Shown here piece by piece: positions 1 through 11,793 of a stretch of 64,000 nucleotides of DNA. Source of the stretch: Porodaedalea pini (taxonomy: Eukaryota > Basidiomycota > Agaricomycetes > Hymenochaetales > Hymenochaetaceae). Where the stretch lies: assembly GCA_002794775.1 (NCBI GenBank), contig NBAY01000094.1, positions 61,838 through 125,837 of the forward strand, given 5' to 3'. Every line of letters begins with the position of its first letter. Within the stretch, counting starts at the first letter, position 1. Both the position numbers and the translations under genes were made by a program. Below the pieces are notes generated by a model that saw nothing but the letters and a program-made list of their open reading frames with translations, was not told where the DNA came from and did not search any database.

Positions 1-194
1 ACAAGGTAAATACAAGTTAGATAGATGCTTACAGGAAATGCGCATTTATCTTTCTTGTATTGTATGCCACTTATATGTCCTTCCAAAATCTAATGTCTAA
101 ACTGTGATGCACTAATCATAGTGTTTTTGTCTGATAACAAGGCCAAAAGCCTGATCATCCACTTGTATTTCAGATACCAGCTCTTCAATCACTG

Positions 195-780
195 TCTAAG
201 ATTTGCTCTGTTTTCATAAGAGATGCACATGTGGTAGGAGTTCAAGCTCGCACCACCCCTTTGGGACCGCCAATCCAGCACTGAAACTTGAGAGCCGAAA
301 GGCTGAAGAGCGGATGATGAGACGAGACAATGGTATAATACGGAGAAAATACTTCACAGCACATGAAAGAATAAAAGTAACAAGAGTCGAGTCAATGAAG
401 TAAAGAGAAGGAAAAAAGAGATCTGTGGAAGATACGAGCCGCAGTACAAAATTGAGGGGAGAAAAGGAAGAGGAGACCGTGTATGGTGAATGAGCGAGTC
501 GCGCTGCACGCATGGATGGATGAAATGAGACAGTTGGGTGTACGGTTGGAGGGAAAGGTGTAAGAGACGTATGTATTACTAGGAAATTAAGAAGAGAGGA
601 GAGAAGAGAATACAAGGTGGAAGGCGCGCCGAAGCCGTACTGACAAGAGCAAAGACCTCTGCGATCGTGAGCAAGTGCATGACAACCAGCGAAGAAAGGC
701 CCTCAAGCTCTGCACAGTCCAACTCGGCGTAGCCCAGACCAGTAGCCCGCACCCATATCCTAAACATCCAGATCCATAAG
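195..780. other. Segment present only in the left arm; no gene seen
   Basis: The right arm has no counterpart to this stretch: its sequence runs directly from the match of base 195 to the match of about 790. It is purine-rich on the plus strand. The open frames overlap each other on both strands and look like chance. I see no terminal repeats or target duplication, so whether it was inserted here or lost from the other arm is open. Confidence 0.5.
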
Positions 781-802
781 TTGCGAAAGTCGTTGCACCA
801 GC

Positions 803-2543
803 CTATACATGACCACCGAGCCCGAGCCCAAGCCCAAGCCCGAGATCAACAGTCGTGAGGCTATCCAGCATGGACATCGACAGCGATGCCTGTCCCTGTC
901 CGTCAATCCCGTTTCCGTATCCAATTCCGCCCATGCCGCTGATCACGGTCCCGTTCCCGGGAACGCCCATGAGAGCACCAGCACATACCACGCAACCGGG
1001 TCTGAGACGTCCATGGGGACAAGTCGGTGGCCCTTCACTGCACCCAGGTCGGAACACACGACATCGCCTGCAAGCCACACGGCCGTAGGTATATCTGGCG
1101 GAGTTGCGACGGCCTCCGACCCGATGCTCGAGCTCGAGTCGGACGAATCGTTCGAGTCCGTGCTCTGTGCGGAACTCCACACACCATTGGCACCGTTGTT
1201 GAAATTGTAGTTATAACTGTAGCTGCACAACGCCGCACTTGGCATCTTGAGCATTGATTCACCGAGAGCGGCGAATACGAAAGGCGCTGTATCGGCTCTT
1301 CGAGTGGGACAGGCGTCAGATCAGAAGGCAAGGGTGTCTGTGACGTAAATGCAGAAGAAAGCAATGTTTACTGTGCACTAAGCGCCGCATGCTGGTGAGC
1401 TGAGATGGACCTGCAAATGAGAATGGCAACGATCCTGGGGATTGATAGCGGAGTGGCACGCTCCGCATTGCCACATCGTCTGGCAGTGTCGCAGCACGTC
1501 TAAGTGCTCTATTTGCCATGCCTGCCTTCGTCTGCGCACAGCCAAACTCCGGACTTGCGCCTGCATCCGACAAGGTGGACTCGGAAAGTGCATCGCATTG
1601 CGCATTGCAGAAACCGGAGACGATCCAGATGCGATTGTATCCTTGCTTTTCATGTGTTGCATACTGCGCGAGTTCTCTTCCTGCGGCAGCGTTGAGCTCT
1701 TGCCGACCGAGAGACGCCACTCAAACGCATCGCCGAATGCACGTTCGCAGTGTCCAACTTCCCGCAGTGGGAGACTGGAGAGCTTTGCCCATCCACGAGT
1801 CGAATAGCATCGATCCTGTAAGAATTTTGATGCTAGAATGAGCGCAGCAAGGAAGATGCGCCGCAGGCAGAGGAGCGGCAAGGGAAGAGGTGCGGCGTGA
1901 GCTGTTTTGCCGGAATCTTGCAACACTTGTCGTTAGACTGCCTTCGAGTCTGCATCTACTGAGTTAATGGAAGCGAAGCGTCCATCTGGAGGACTGTCGG
2001 CACACACTATGCATCGAACGGGTCCATTGACATCAATTCCGTCGGAAGGCCGCAGAGGTTGGACATGTCCAAAGAGGTATTCGCCTTCGACGAGGCAGAC
2101 ACCTCGTCTTCCTTCACGATCCTCTTATCCAACTCCGGCTCGCTTCTCACTCCCGTGCTGAGCCTCTCTTGCTCTCCTGCATGTTGCGCGTGAACGGTGG
2201 AGGACCTGTATGAATGTTTCAATCGGAACAAGGTCCTTCTTGGACACGACGGTTGCGGCATTGCTGCTGAAATTCTGGGCAAGAAAGGCAGACAGGAAAA
2301 CGACTGACGTTGATGTTGAAGCATGTGGTGGGTCGGATGGGGCATGGGGAAGAGGCGAGGAAAGCGTGATGGGTGAACAGGGCGAGGAAGTTGAACCAAT
2401 TGAGGTTTTAGTGATTGGCGTTGAGAGACGGGGGCTGTTTTGTCACCGCCGTGATATCTGTTTGAGTTGAAAAGATGACTGGGATGTTCTTGGGGAGCCA
2501 AATATCGGTCAGGATTTTCACAGCTTGATCTAGAGTTGAGCAC
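803..2543 (-). pseudogene. Broken Pho80/Pcl-like cyclin, left-arm copy
   Basis: Read on the minus strand, pieces in different frames spell a fungal Pcl/Pho80-type cyclin. Near 1926-1750 the core of the cyclin fold is seen (PRRIFLAALILASKFLQD, then WAKLSSLPLREVGHCERAF and FEWRLSVGK). Upstream is a serine/proline-rich N-terminal region (2543-2007). Downstream is a low-complexity tail rich in Tyr, Asn and Ser (about 1254-943). The stretch that should hold the first cyclin helices is shortened against the right-arm copy by a deletion near 2185, and the frame changes several times. In the family, such cyclins bind a Pho85-type kinase in phosphate signalling or cell-cycle control. This copy cannot make a whole cyclin box. 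It is divergent from the HMG-box gene at 3038. Confidence 0.72.
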
Positions 2544-3037
2544 GTCAGTTAGGGAAACAGGACAAAACCAAATTATCTATTGACTTTGCGTGCGCGCCTC
2601 GGAAGGTTGCCGACAATTGGAATGCTTGACTTGCCAATCAAACGTAGTTTGCTTTTGCTGCGTCTTCAGGAGTTGGGGTCGTTTCAACGTTTGAGGCGCC
2701 GCTTGCTGCAGTGCTGAGAGTGGGTGCGGGGAGTGGGAGAAGGTGGAGACAGCGGGAGAGATAGTGTACACGAATGCAGCTGGGGTAATTAAAGAAGTGG
2801 ATTCTTGAGAATTGGGATGCTGATGGTGTAGAAGGACACGCATCAGCTTAGCGGACTTAGAAAACGCATCGAGACGTGCTCGACGCGTCGTTGCACTTTG
2901 CTCTCTCCCACCACCATCGCCTGCCTCTCCCTCGGTCGCAAATCTGTCAAGCACATCAAAAGTAAGGCCACATAGTCTTTGGGATATAACGAGCATGTTA
3001 GTCAAAACGTAGCTGGAAACAGAGCTCAGATAAGCTC
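2544..3037. promoter_or_regulatory. Divergent intergenic region of the cyclin/HMG pair, left arm
   Basis: This stretch separates the two divergently transcribed remnants and is matched by 11245-11793 in the right arm, including the string accgagggagaggcaggcga-type block near 2930. I infer that it held the shared promoter. No defined binding site can be named from sequence alone. Confidence 0.35.
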
Positions 3038-4795
3038 ATGCCACTCAAATTGGTGAGTAGCCCCTGTATACAGGCAGTTCGTCTAACTGGCCTCTACTCC
3101 ACAAGTACTGGGACGGTCTCACGAAGCAACACAAGAAGGAGCATGAATAGTTCTATCCTTGGTACGTCTATCAGCCCACACGCACGATCAAGGAGAAGAA
3201 TGGCAAGGCAGAGTCGACGGCGGGCGGGAAGGTGAAGAAGGAGAAGGATGGGAAGGAACGTCGTGACCGTACCAAGTCGAGCAGCTGTGTGCATGGTTCC
3301 GGCGCGCGTGCCTACAACAGCTCCTTGTGCTCCACTACCAGCACCACCAGCACCACGAGTGCCCCCTCATCTGCATCGACCGTCGATTCGGAAGATTTCA
3401 GTGAGCTCGACTCGCTCTCCGCCGACGGATCTCTCTATGGTCCATACGGCTATGCAAACGGCGGGTGCAGCAGCATGCGCGAAGTCGAGATGGTGAACCT
3501 TAGACTTCGACATGAGCGAATCGGAGGGATCGCAGGGCCAGGGTCAAAGTCAGACACTCTCGCTCCCGATGAGCCTCTCGATGCCCTCGCTCTTTGGCGC
3601 ATCTGGTTCTGGATCAAGAGCGAGCCTTGCGATCGACACGCGCAACACTCTTGCGAGCTTCTCTCTCGAATCCGGCCCGCTCAGCACGTCTTCCTACTCG
3701 CACCCGCACTACAGTGGACACGGGCATGGACACGGATACTCGCTTTCCGTGCAGATCCCGACTCAGACTGCCCAGAGCCTAGTTCCCAGACTACCTAGCT
3801 TTGTCCTCCAGCAGAACCGCCGTTCGACGAGCTCGCTGAGTACACCGGCCACCGACGATGCCAGCCGACCTCTGCCCGCCTGCGCCTCCCACAATCAAGA
3901 TCCCGAGGCTACTCGAGACAGCGCCTAGTTTGAACAGTAGCTCGGCGGTTGGCTCACCTGTGACGCATGAGGGCAGCGAAGGTGAGCAGCGGATGCAGAT
4001 GAATGACCACGGCCAGCAAAGAGAGGAGGTATTTGGTGGGATGAACGGTTTCCAGTTCCCGAACTCGCATCCGCAGTTGATGGTTAAGGTATGCCAGGGC
4101 AGGTCCCCGATTTCTCAACTGCTGGCGGCAAGATGCAGGTGTAATTTTCTGCTTTTCGTCGTAGCATGACGATATGTCTGATCATTTCTTGTTGATCATA
4201 AAGCATATTTCATGTTTCAGATCTACGACGAGCAGGTGCCTGTCGCCGCTAAACCCCACCCTCGCGCACTCACGCAGCTCAGCATTCCTAACAAGTCTTC
4301 AACCTCCTCAGGCGGCCCACTTTCCGCACCAACACCTCCTTCCTCCTCATCCTCCTCATCCTCACGCCTCTTCTTCCCTGGTCAATTCTCTTCGCCAACT
4401 GGCCAATTGCCTGGTGGACAGTTTCAAGTGCCGGGTCAGTGCGCATTGCCGCATGGGCTGCCTGAGTCACCAGATCCGCCAGTTGCTGGTGAGTGGGTCG
4501 ACTATGGCCTGCTAGCGTGGGCGATGCAGATGCTGTGCAACAGCGACGAATCTGCCACACATTCCTCACATGGTCAGAACCAGGAGACGCAGAGTCAGAA
4601 TGTATTCGGCGAAATCGACATCGGACTGGAGATGGGGCTGCCGCCGTGGACGGGCTTCGGCTCAATGGGGTCGATGAGTCCCATGGGCTCGATGGGTGGT
4701 GGGATGGATGGGATGGGGCCAGACGGTGAGCGAATGGACATGTACGCGATGCACTTCCGGTTCGAGGACCTGCTCGACTCGTCACAGTTATAACC
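3038..4795 (+). pseudogene. Broken HMG-box transcription factor, left-arm copy
   Basis: Comparison with the right-arm copy identifies this as an HMG-box factor. Only the end of the box remains here (YWDGLTKQHKKEHE, then a TAG stop at about 3166, then a frame spelling FYPWYVYQP). The first two helices of the box, present at 11150-10980 in the other arm, are deleted between about 3100 and 3104. Downstream are a lysine-rich basic stretch, a Ser-rich region and a long C-terminal exon (4212-4795) ending FEDLLDSSQL. That exon is still open and closely matches the right-arm exon. The family binds DNA in the minor groove and often controls mating or development in basidiomycetes. The missing box and the stop make this copy non-functional as a DNA-binding protein. 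Confidence 0.78.
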
Positions 4796-5312
4796 TGCAC
4801 CTCACTTCGCCTGTGGACACCGTCAAACCTGGATTCTTTATTCTTCTTTTGCTCTTATCTATGATTTCGACGCGGCTACGATTTTGAACAATTCAAATGT
4901 ACAATAAATGATGCAATAGAAATACATTATTATTATATTATCTAAATGGTGTGATAATGAACCAGTAGACTTTCAGTCTTGTATAACGACTTGCAGACCA
5001 TATATAAGAACTCTACCAGACACAACAAGAACCACAAGTAAGATTATCCCATGTCATTTTGAAGGTGCGCCGTATTCTCTTCTATATTTTCTTCAGGGCC
5101 GGTCATTCTTGTATATTTCCGGCAAGTGACGATCAGTATGACCTAACTTGGCAAGGTCAATCAGACTTGCGGCAATCTTGCAGCAACTTGTAGCTTTGTA
5201 TCAGATCAAAGCTGCGCCGTATTCGGTTGTACATAATTTAGAAAATATACATCTTCCACGGGCATATAAGCCCGTGCAAGATTTTAGACATTTTCGTGAT
5301 GATACAGGTTGA
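4796..5312. other. Inner end of left arm; no gene
   Basis: This AT-rich stretch pairs with 8830-9335 of the right arm. It follows the HMG remnant and probably contains its old 3' end. I see no coding frame, RNA gene or terminal repeat. Confidence 0.5.
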
Positions 5313-5575
5313 TAAGTAGCGTGAGTTCGTTTCGAGTATCACCATTGGCACCGCCGCAGACCAATACATTAATTTTGTGCGACATACCAATGCTCCTTTA
5401 CCGTGCTTTGCTCGCTTGAACTCCGAAGGGTCAACAACTAAGTCTTTTTGATTTCATAATTACAAGATGATCATGGCTATTGCACAACTTCGAAGTCACG
5501 AAGAAGGCCCTATATGGGAAGCTCATACTCCAATGAATCATCTGCAGCGTGCTAGGTAACAGATAGCAAGTCGTG
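5313..5575 (+). repeat. Displaced copy of the CYP505 3' flank
   Basis: This segment matches the 3' flank of the intact CYP505 gene at about 25000-25250 in the same orientation. Shared strings include gtgagttcgtt, the atcaccgtt/atcaccatt block, accgccgcagacc against cagccgcagatc, tatgggaagc and the final agatagcaagt. It begins exactly where the left inverted-repeat arm ends, so two unrelated duplicated blocks abut here. Confidence 0.7.
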
Positions 5576-5899
5576 AAAAGTGAATCCTTGTCGTACCTAC
5601 TCTCGCATTCGTACGGTTTGTCTTCTTACTGTTCTTTAGATAAAATTATTCGCGTCTACAATCCTAACTATGATGCTCACTTGCTCATTAATGTCACAGT
5701 ATTTTGCAAGTTGTGTTGTCTGCTATTGACCGGTTTGCGGTTTTATGCAAGGGAGTGCTATGGAAAAGACTCCGGTCTGCGAGTCTACCAGTGGTCTACG
5801 ACATATGCTCTACGATTACACTCTCACCCTTGTCTTCTACTGGCCTTTTTTGTACATAGATGCATGCAGTCTGCTTTATCAAGGTACATAATGCAAACT

Positions 5900-7088
5900 C
5901 ATGAGCTTCCTCTGTACATATGTACATACTTCTTTGCCCAATGGTAGGCTCTCTGGAGCAATGCTACTTCCCGTCGAGGTCCCTGCAAGATTGTCACAAT
6001 CGAAGGCATATCAATATGCATCTCAAGATCATAATCCCAACAGAGTTGGCAGACATCCCAGAGTGTGTCCTCCACCTTCAACCTTTGTGAAGTCCAGGTG
6101 TCAGATGAGGGAAGAGTGGGAAGCTCACGCCTAAAGATCGCTGACAGCACTTGTGCCTCCAAAAGCTGTGCATATGGACGTTTATGGGCAAGGAGTGCCT
6201 TCAGACATTTCACTGCATCAAGCTGTGCAGTACACTTCAGAAGCTGAACCAACTTACAAAGACAGTCATGCCGAAAGCCCATACATCAGATTCCTTGGAA
6301 TTATGTCTGGACTCTGTGATGAGCTCGTAAGCCAGATAATGAATGTTGCCTCGTAAGTATTCATCATCTTCATCAGAGATGTGAGTATCGCTGATGATAC
6401 GTGAGCTTCCAAAACCACAGATGAGAGCATCTCCAGTTTCGCTGACAAGGATGTTATTCTAGACTGGGTCAATGATAAATCATTGTGTGTGAAGATTGCA
6501 CCAAACATACTGGGTTAATGTCTGAGTGGATCATGTCTTTATTATGAAGGTAAGCCAGGCCTTTGGCAATCCCATCAACCTATACAGCATATCAACATAA
6601 TCCATATGCAGTGGAATGAGATATGCACCAGCCACTTCAGGTCACAGTATGGCTCTCTGTTGACATAAGCCCATGCGGTCCCGTTAACCATCCATTTAGA
6701 CACGAGTAAAGGAAAATCAGTTTTGACATCGAAGGCAAAGCCAAGAAGAGGAAGAATGTTGTGATGCATTAACTTTGACCAGATGTAAATCTCATTCGCG
6801 AACCACTGGAAATCAGGTTTAAACAAGTTTGAGGCTCAGACGTGTAGCAATTGTTTAGAAAGTGCTCACCATTTTTCTGGTTTTTATATAAAGTCGTAAA
6901 CGTTTGCCAGCAACCTCAGTTACATTGCCTCCTGAATCAGAGTATTTCCCTTTGATTATATCCCCAAACTCTCCATCGGCACAATTGTACATAGTATTGG
7001 GGAAGGTAACATGTTCAGATACGTCAAGATTGCTCAGCCCTTCGAGCACTTCAGATTGAAAAATATAATCGCCCCCTTTGAAAGTCAT
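5900..7088 (-). pseudogene. Degenerate protein kinase (TKL-like) in the loop
   Basis: On the minus strand, exon-sized pieces spell a kinase domain in the right order. A glycine-loop segment (GEFGDIIKGKYSDSG) and a VAGKRLR lysine segment lie near 6960-6890. A helix C and beta-4 block (LMHHNILPLLGFAFD) lies near 6790-6740, and a catalytic-loop block (GLAYLHNKDMIHSDI) near 6570. LICGFGSSRI stands where most kinases have DFG (6410), then SDVWAFGM (6270) and a C-lobe ending DVCQLCWDYDLEMH near 6030. Key residues are altered: HRD reads HSD, DFG reads GFG and APE reads AYE. The family resembles the expanded tyrosine-kinase-like group of agaricomycetes. Altered catalytic residues suggest a pseudokinase or a decaying gene. 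It lies outside both repeat arms. Confidence 0.7.
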
Positions 7089-7292
7089 ATATTAGAATTC
7101 CATCAGAATCTTTGATAGGCTTCTCTCACACTTTCGGCTCCTGAGATTGTTCTGCCCTTGTCTTCTGAGTCCCGTTGTTGTCACTCCCCCCTGGAACACA
7201 TAAGTTTCAAAAATATCACACAAAGTCAGATTTCAGCAAGAGAAATTACCTCTGTTGTCACCATTTAAGCATTGCAAAGGCAGAGGAAGTCG

Positions 7293-8372
7293 TTAGAATT
7301 GGGATAGGTCATTTAAAGAGGGATGCGTATTATAAAAAAGGTGAATACGTACCTCCCTCTGCTGATTTAGGGATATCCATTCCAGCAGCATTCCATGAAC
7401 AGGAACCACCACAGAAGAGCAGCATTCAACACAGCCATCCGAATTCCGATATTGTACATTATGAGCATTGTCCATTCAACTGGTAAAAAAAAATGCTCAC
7501 CCGACGGTGTATTTTTGGCTCTAACTCGTGCCTTGGAGCGTCGCTTTCCTGTCGATGAAAATCCTGACCCACCTACATGAGAACTGACTAATTTGAGGCC
7601 CTTCCCTATGTGGTCTAAGCAGCATTCATTAAAAAACCATGGGTACAAAGCAGAGTATTCGCGTTTTGCCCAATGAAGGAATACAGGGCTGCATGCACAA
7701 AATTCAATGTGGTGAGAATCCTTCATACGCATTAATCACACATTACTTACATGAAAATTCCGATAAGAGTAGAAGACAAGTCAATCACGACTTCAAGTCT
7801 ATCCTTGCCATTTGCGAAGGCAATGATTCTCCCTATGACCAAGCCAACTGGTGTAGCAACACTTATCACGTTGGCACAGGTAATCCAAGCCTGAATTCCT
7901 GAATTGACTTCAGAAAAATATTGAAAAGATAGCTTGCTTATCAGATACCTCCTTGACCGTTCCCGGTCTGGCCCTCCATCTGGGCAGGCGTTGTTTCTCT
8001 TGTGCTCATCTAGAGGTTGAGGTTGAGTGTCAAGAGGGAAGATAGCGCCATCAACGCCGTTGATGCTGAGCAGGGCGCCTGGCATGTCAAGCAGGCCATG
8101 AGGCACACACGCCTCTGTAGTTCCCACCTGCTTAAGCCCGACAATGAGGGAATCTGAGTATACTTTACAGGTGATGCCGTACAACCCACCCCGAGGCAAG
8201 GGAAGCCATGCACGTTCTTTCTGTTCACGGTGATCTTGTCAAGGAATATTTTGGTGGTAAGGAGCCTATCAAATCTGATGAGGCTGTCGCATTGATCATG
8301 TTTATTAGCTACGCACAGAGAGCCAGAGCTTGATAACAATTGACAGACAAACTTGAAGGCCATTATATCCAC
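7293..8372 (-). other. Coding-like exons upstream of the kinase, unrecognised
   Basis: Three minus-strand open stretches (8372-8010, 8199-7747 and 7732-7367) read as plausible protein. They include a hydrophobic segment (WITCANVISVATPVGLVIG) followed by FANGKDRLEVVIDLSS, and a basic stretch GKRRSKARVRAK. They point the same way as the kinase remnant and lie directly upstream, so they may be its N-terminal part. They could equally be a separate broken gene. I do not recognise the family. Confidence 0.35.
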
Positions 8373-8829
8373 TCTTCGTCGCGGAGATCCACCTGAATAT
8401 CAAATTACAGCCATGGAAAGGCTTGTTCAAGAATGATGTCGGCTTGGAATAGAAATCCAGATACTAGTGCATAATGACTTTGGTTTGATGTTCCTTATCA
8501 TTTGGAGTTTGCTTAACGCTTTAATCAACCGGGGCATGTTCGTTCTTGACCTTGGTCGGGGTAGTGGCGTTAGTTTTGCCGGTTAGAGGCAGAGTCCATT
8601 TTGGCTACAAGGTACCAGAACGACGAGCACGATTCACACTTTTCAGGAGGTTAAAGACCTAATGCGAATACTATTCATAGCATTCGATTCATTTGCGCGC
8701 TATTCAATTATTGCATAAAAGTTTAGAGACAAGCTCAAGTCGAATGAGAAGGAGAAAGGTAAAGACGCAATGTTTGATTCATGTGTACAACTCTTTCTGA
8801 ATACGGACCGCATCTTGCCATGGCACTGC
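8373..8829. other. Loop sequence without a gene
   Basis: I see no coding frame, repeat or RNA signature here. It is the right end of the unique loop between the two inverted-repeat arms. Confidence 0.5.
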
Positions 8830-9335
8830 ATCACGAAAATGTCTAAAATCTTGCACAGGCTTACATACCCGTGGAAGATAGTAAAATTTGTAAAATTTGT
8901 ATATTATGTACAAGAGAATCTAGCGCACTCTCAAAATGATCAGAAATGTACAAGTTGCCGCAAGATCGCCGCAAGTCTGATGCATATTGCCAAGTTAGGT
9001 CATGCTGATTGTCACTTACAAGAATGGCCGGCCCTGAAGAAATATAGAAGAGAATACGGCGCACCTTCAAAATGACATGGGATAATCTTACTTGTGGTTC
9101 TTGTTGTGTCTGGTAGAGTTCTTATATAAGGTCTACAAGTCGTTATACGAGACCGAAAGTCTACTGGTTCATTATCACACCATTTAAATAATATAATAAT
9201 AATGTATTTCTATTGCACCATTTATTGTACATTTGAATTGTTCAAAATCGTAGCCGCGTCGAAATCATAGATAAAAGCAAAAGAAGAATAAAGAATTCAG
9301 GGTTGACGGTGTCCGCAGGCGAGGTGAGGTGCGGG

Positions 9336-11244
9336 TTATAACTGCGACGAGTCGAGCAAGTCCTCGAACTGGAAGCGTATCGCGTACGTGTCCATACGCT
9401 CACCGTCTGGCCCCATCCAGTCCATGCCACCACCCATCGTGCCCATCGCACCCATGACACTCACCGACCCCATTGAGCCGAAGCCCATCCACGGCGGCAG
9501 CCCCATGTCCATTCCAATGTTGATTTCGCCGAATACATTCTGACTTGCGTCTCCTGGTTCTAACCATGTGGAATGTGTGGTAGATTCGTCGGCGGTGCAC
9601 AGCGTCTGCATTGCCCACTCTGGCAGGCCGTAGCCGACACACTCGCTAACAACTGGCGGATCTGATGACTCAGGCAGCCCGTGCGGCAATGCGCGCTGAC
9701 CCGGCACTTGAAGCTGTCCGCCAGGCGATTGGCCAGTTGGCGAAGAGAATGGACCAGGGAGGAAGTGACGCGAGGACGAGGAGGAAGGAGGTGTTGGTGC
9801 GGAAAGCGGGTCACCTGAAGAGGTTGAAGGCTCGCTAGGAATGCTGAGCTGCGTGAGCGTGCGAGGGCGAGGCTTAGCGGCGACAGGCACCTGCTCCTCG
9901 TATACCCGAAACATGAAATAGCATGCTACGACGAAGGGCAGAAAAACACACCTGCACCTCGCTGCCAGCAGTCGAGAAATCGGGAACCTGCCCTGGCATA
10001 CCGTAGCTCATGGACTGCAGATGCGAGTTCGGGAACTGGAAACCGCTCATTCCACCAAATCCCCCCTCTCTTTCCTGGCTGTGGCCATTCATCTGCAACC
10101 GCTGCTCGTCTTCGTTGCCCTCGTGCGTCGCAGGCGAGCCAACCGCCGAGCCACTGTTCGAACCAGGCGCCGTCTCGAGCAGCCTCGGGATCTTGATTGT
10201 AGGAGGCGGAGGGGGCAGCTGGCATCGTCGGTGGCGTCGGTGCACCTGGTGTGCTCGTCGAGCGGCGGTTCTGCGGGAGGACAAAGCTAAGCAGTCCGGG
10301 AACTAAGCTCTGGGCGGTCTGAGTCGGGATCTGCGCGGAAAGCAAGTGTCCGTGTCCATGCCCGTGTCCACGTGGTGCGAGTGCGAGTAGGAAGACGTGC
10401 TGAGCGGGCTGGATTCGAGAGAAGCCCGCAAGAGCATTGCGCTGTCGATCGCAAGGCTCGCTCCTGGTCCAGAACCAGGTGCGCCAGAGAGCGAGGGCAT
10501 CGAGAGGTTCATCGGGAGCGAGAGCGTCTGACTTTGACCCTGGCCCTGCGATCCCTCCGATTCGCTCATGTCGAAGTCCGCGAGATCCGCCGTCTCGACT
10601 TCGCGCACGCTGCTGCACCCGCCGTTCGCATAGCCATACGGACCATAGAGAGACCCGTCGGCGGAGAGCGTGTCGAGCTCGCTGAAGTCCTCCGAATCGA
10701 CGGTCGACGAAGACGGGGAGACGCTCGTGGGGCTGATGGTGGATCACAAAGAACTGTTGCGGGCACGCGCGTCAGAACCGCGCACACGGCTGCTCGACTT
10801 GGTACGGTCACGACGTTCCTTCTTCCCGTCCTTCTCCTTCCTCACCTTTCCACCCGCCATCGAATTTGCCTTACCCTTCTTCTCCTTGACAATCCGTGTG
10901 GGTTGATAGACGTACCATGGATACATCTCTTCATGCCCCTTCTTGTGCTCCTTCGCGAGGTCGTCCTAATACTTGTGTTCCTCCGTAGAAAGCGAGCACC
11001 ACTGCTGGGAGATCGTCTTGGACAGGTTGGCCTGGCGCTGACGGCGCACGATAGGGTCGCCCTCAGACAGCACTGCAGCCTCTGTCTTGTTCTTCCTGAG
11101 GCAGCACTCCCGGTGGAAGAGGATGAACGTGTTCTCCAGCCACTTGATTGCTGTCTTGCTTGAGCTGAAACTCATAGCTGTGGACGAGAGGCCGGTTGTA
11201 TGAATTATATGTATACAGGGGCTACTCACCAATTTGAGTGGCAC
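9336..11244 (-). pseudogene. HMG-box transcription factor with stop in the box, right-arm copy
   Basis: Read on the minus strand, an HMG box begins near 11150: IKWLENTFILFHRECCLRKN, then EAAVLSEGDPIVRRQRQANL, KTISQQWCSLSTEEHKY, DDLAKEHKKGHEEMYPWYVY. A TAG stop at about 10970 stands where the family has Trp (Y-W-D-D). A basic Lys/Arg stretch follows (10900-10800), then Ser/Gly-rich regions. The terminal exon (9914-9336) is fully open and ends FEDLLDSSQL. An intron with gtgagt near 11230 precedes the box. The box is otherwise nearly complete, so this copy lost function late, or it survives by an exon or editing event I cannot see. It is divergent from the cyclin remnant at 11794. Confidence 0.78.
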
Positions 11245-11793
11245 GAGCTTGCCTGAGCTCTGTTTCCAGCTACATCTTGACTAACATGCTCATTATATCC
11301 CAAAGAACATATGGCCTTAGTTTCTATGTGCTTGACAGATTTGTGACCGAGGGAGAGGCAGGCGATGGTGGTGGGAGAAAGCAAAGTGCAACGACGCGTC
11401 GAGCACGTCTCGACGCGTTTTCTAAGTCCGCATTTTCTAAGTCCGCTAAGTGGTGAATCTCGTCTAATGCTCGTGTCCTCGTTCTCTCATCATCAGCATC
11501 CTAACCCTCAAGAACCCACTTATTTAATCAAACAGCTGCATCTGTGTACTCCATCTCTCCTGTTAGTACTGCCTCTGCCTTCTCCCAATCCCCGCACCCA
11601 CTCTCGGTGCTGCAGCAAGCGGCGTCTCGACCGTTGAAACAGCCCCAAATCCCGAAGACATATATACCCTGCAAAAGCAAACTACGTGGTGTCCCTGGTC
11701 GGTGAGTCAAGCATTCCCATTATCGGTAACCTTCCGAGGCGCGCACGCAAAGTCGATAGATAAATTGATTTTGTCCTGTTTCTGTAAACTGAC
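11245..11793. promoter_or_regulatory. Divergent intergenic region of the cyclin/HMG pair, right arm
   Basis: This is the counterpart of 2544-3037. It separates divergent remnants and probably held their promoters. A short direct repeat (ttttctaagtccgc, twice at about 11420-11450) is present only here. Confidence 0.35.

Larger units (their letters stand above)
1..5305 (+). repeat. Left arm of a giant inverted repeat
   Basis: This segment reads as the imperfect reverse complement of 8830-13790. Landmarks pair in order: bases 4-50 with 13790-13744, the cyclin remnant with its partner, the HMG remnant with its partner, and 5241-5305 (ending near gattttagacattttcgtga) with 8896-8830. The left end may continue outside the window. 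Relative to the right arm, this arm has about 560 extra bases near 195-780 and has lost the part that encodes the first half of the HMG box and part of the cyclin box. The arms differ by many substitutions and indels, so the duplication is not recent. Confidence 0.9.

Noticed and set aside
803..1257. Long overlapping frames on both strands at the left end
   Set aside because: They are the low-complexity tail of the broken cyclin read in the wrong frames, shared with the right arm.
10372..11163. A 263-codon plus-strand frame across the right-arm HMG gene
   Set aside because: It is antisense to the recognisable HMG box and its basic region.
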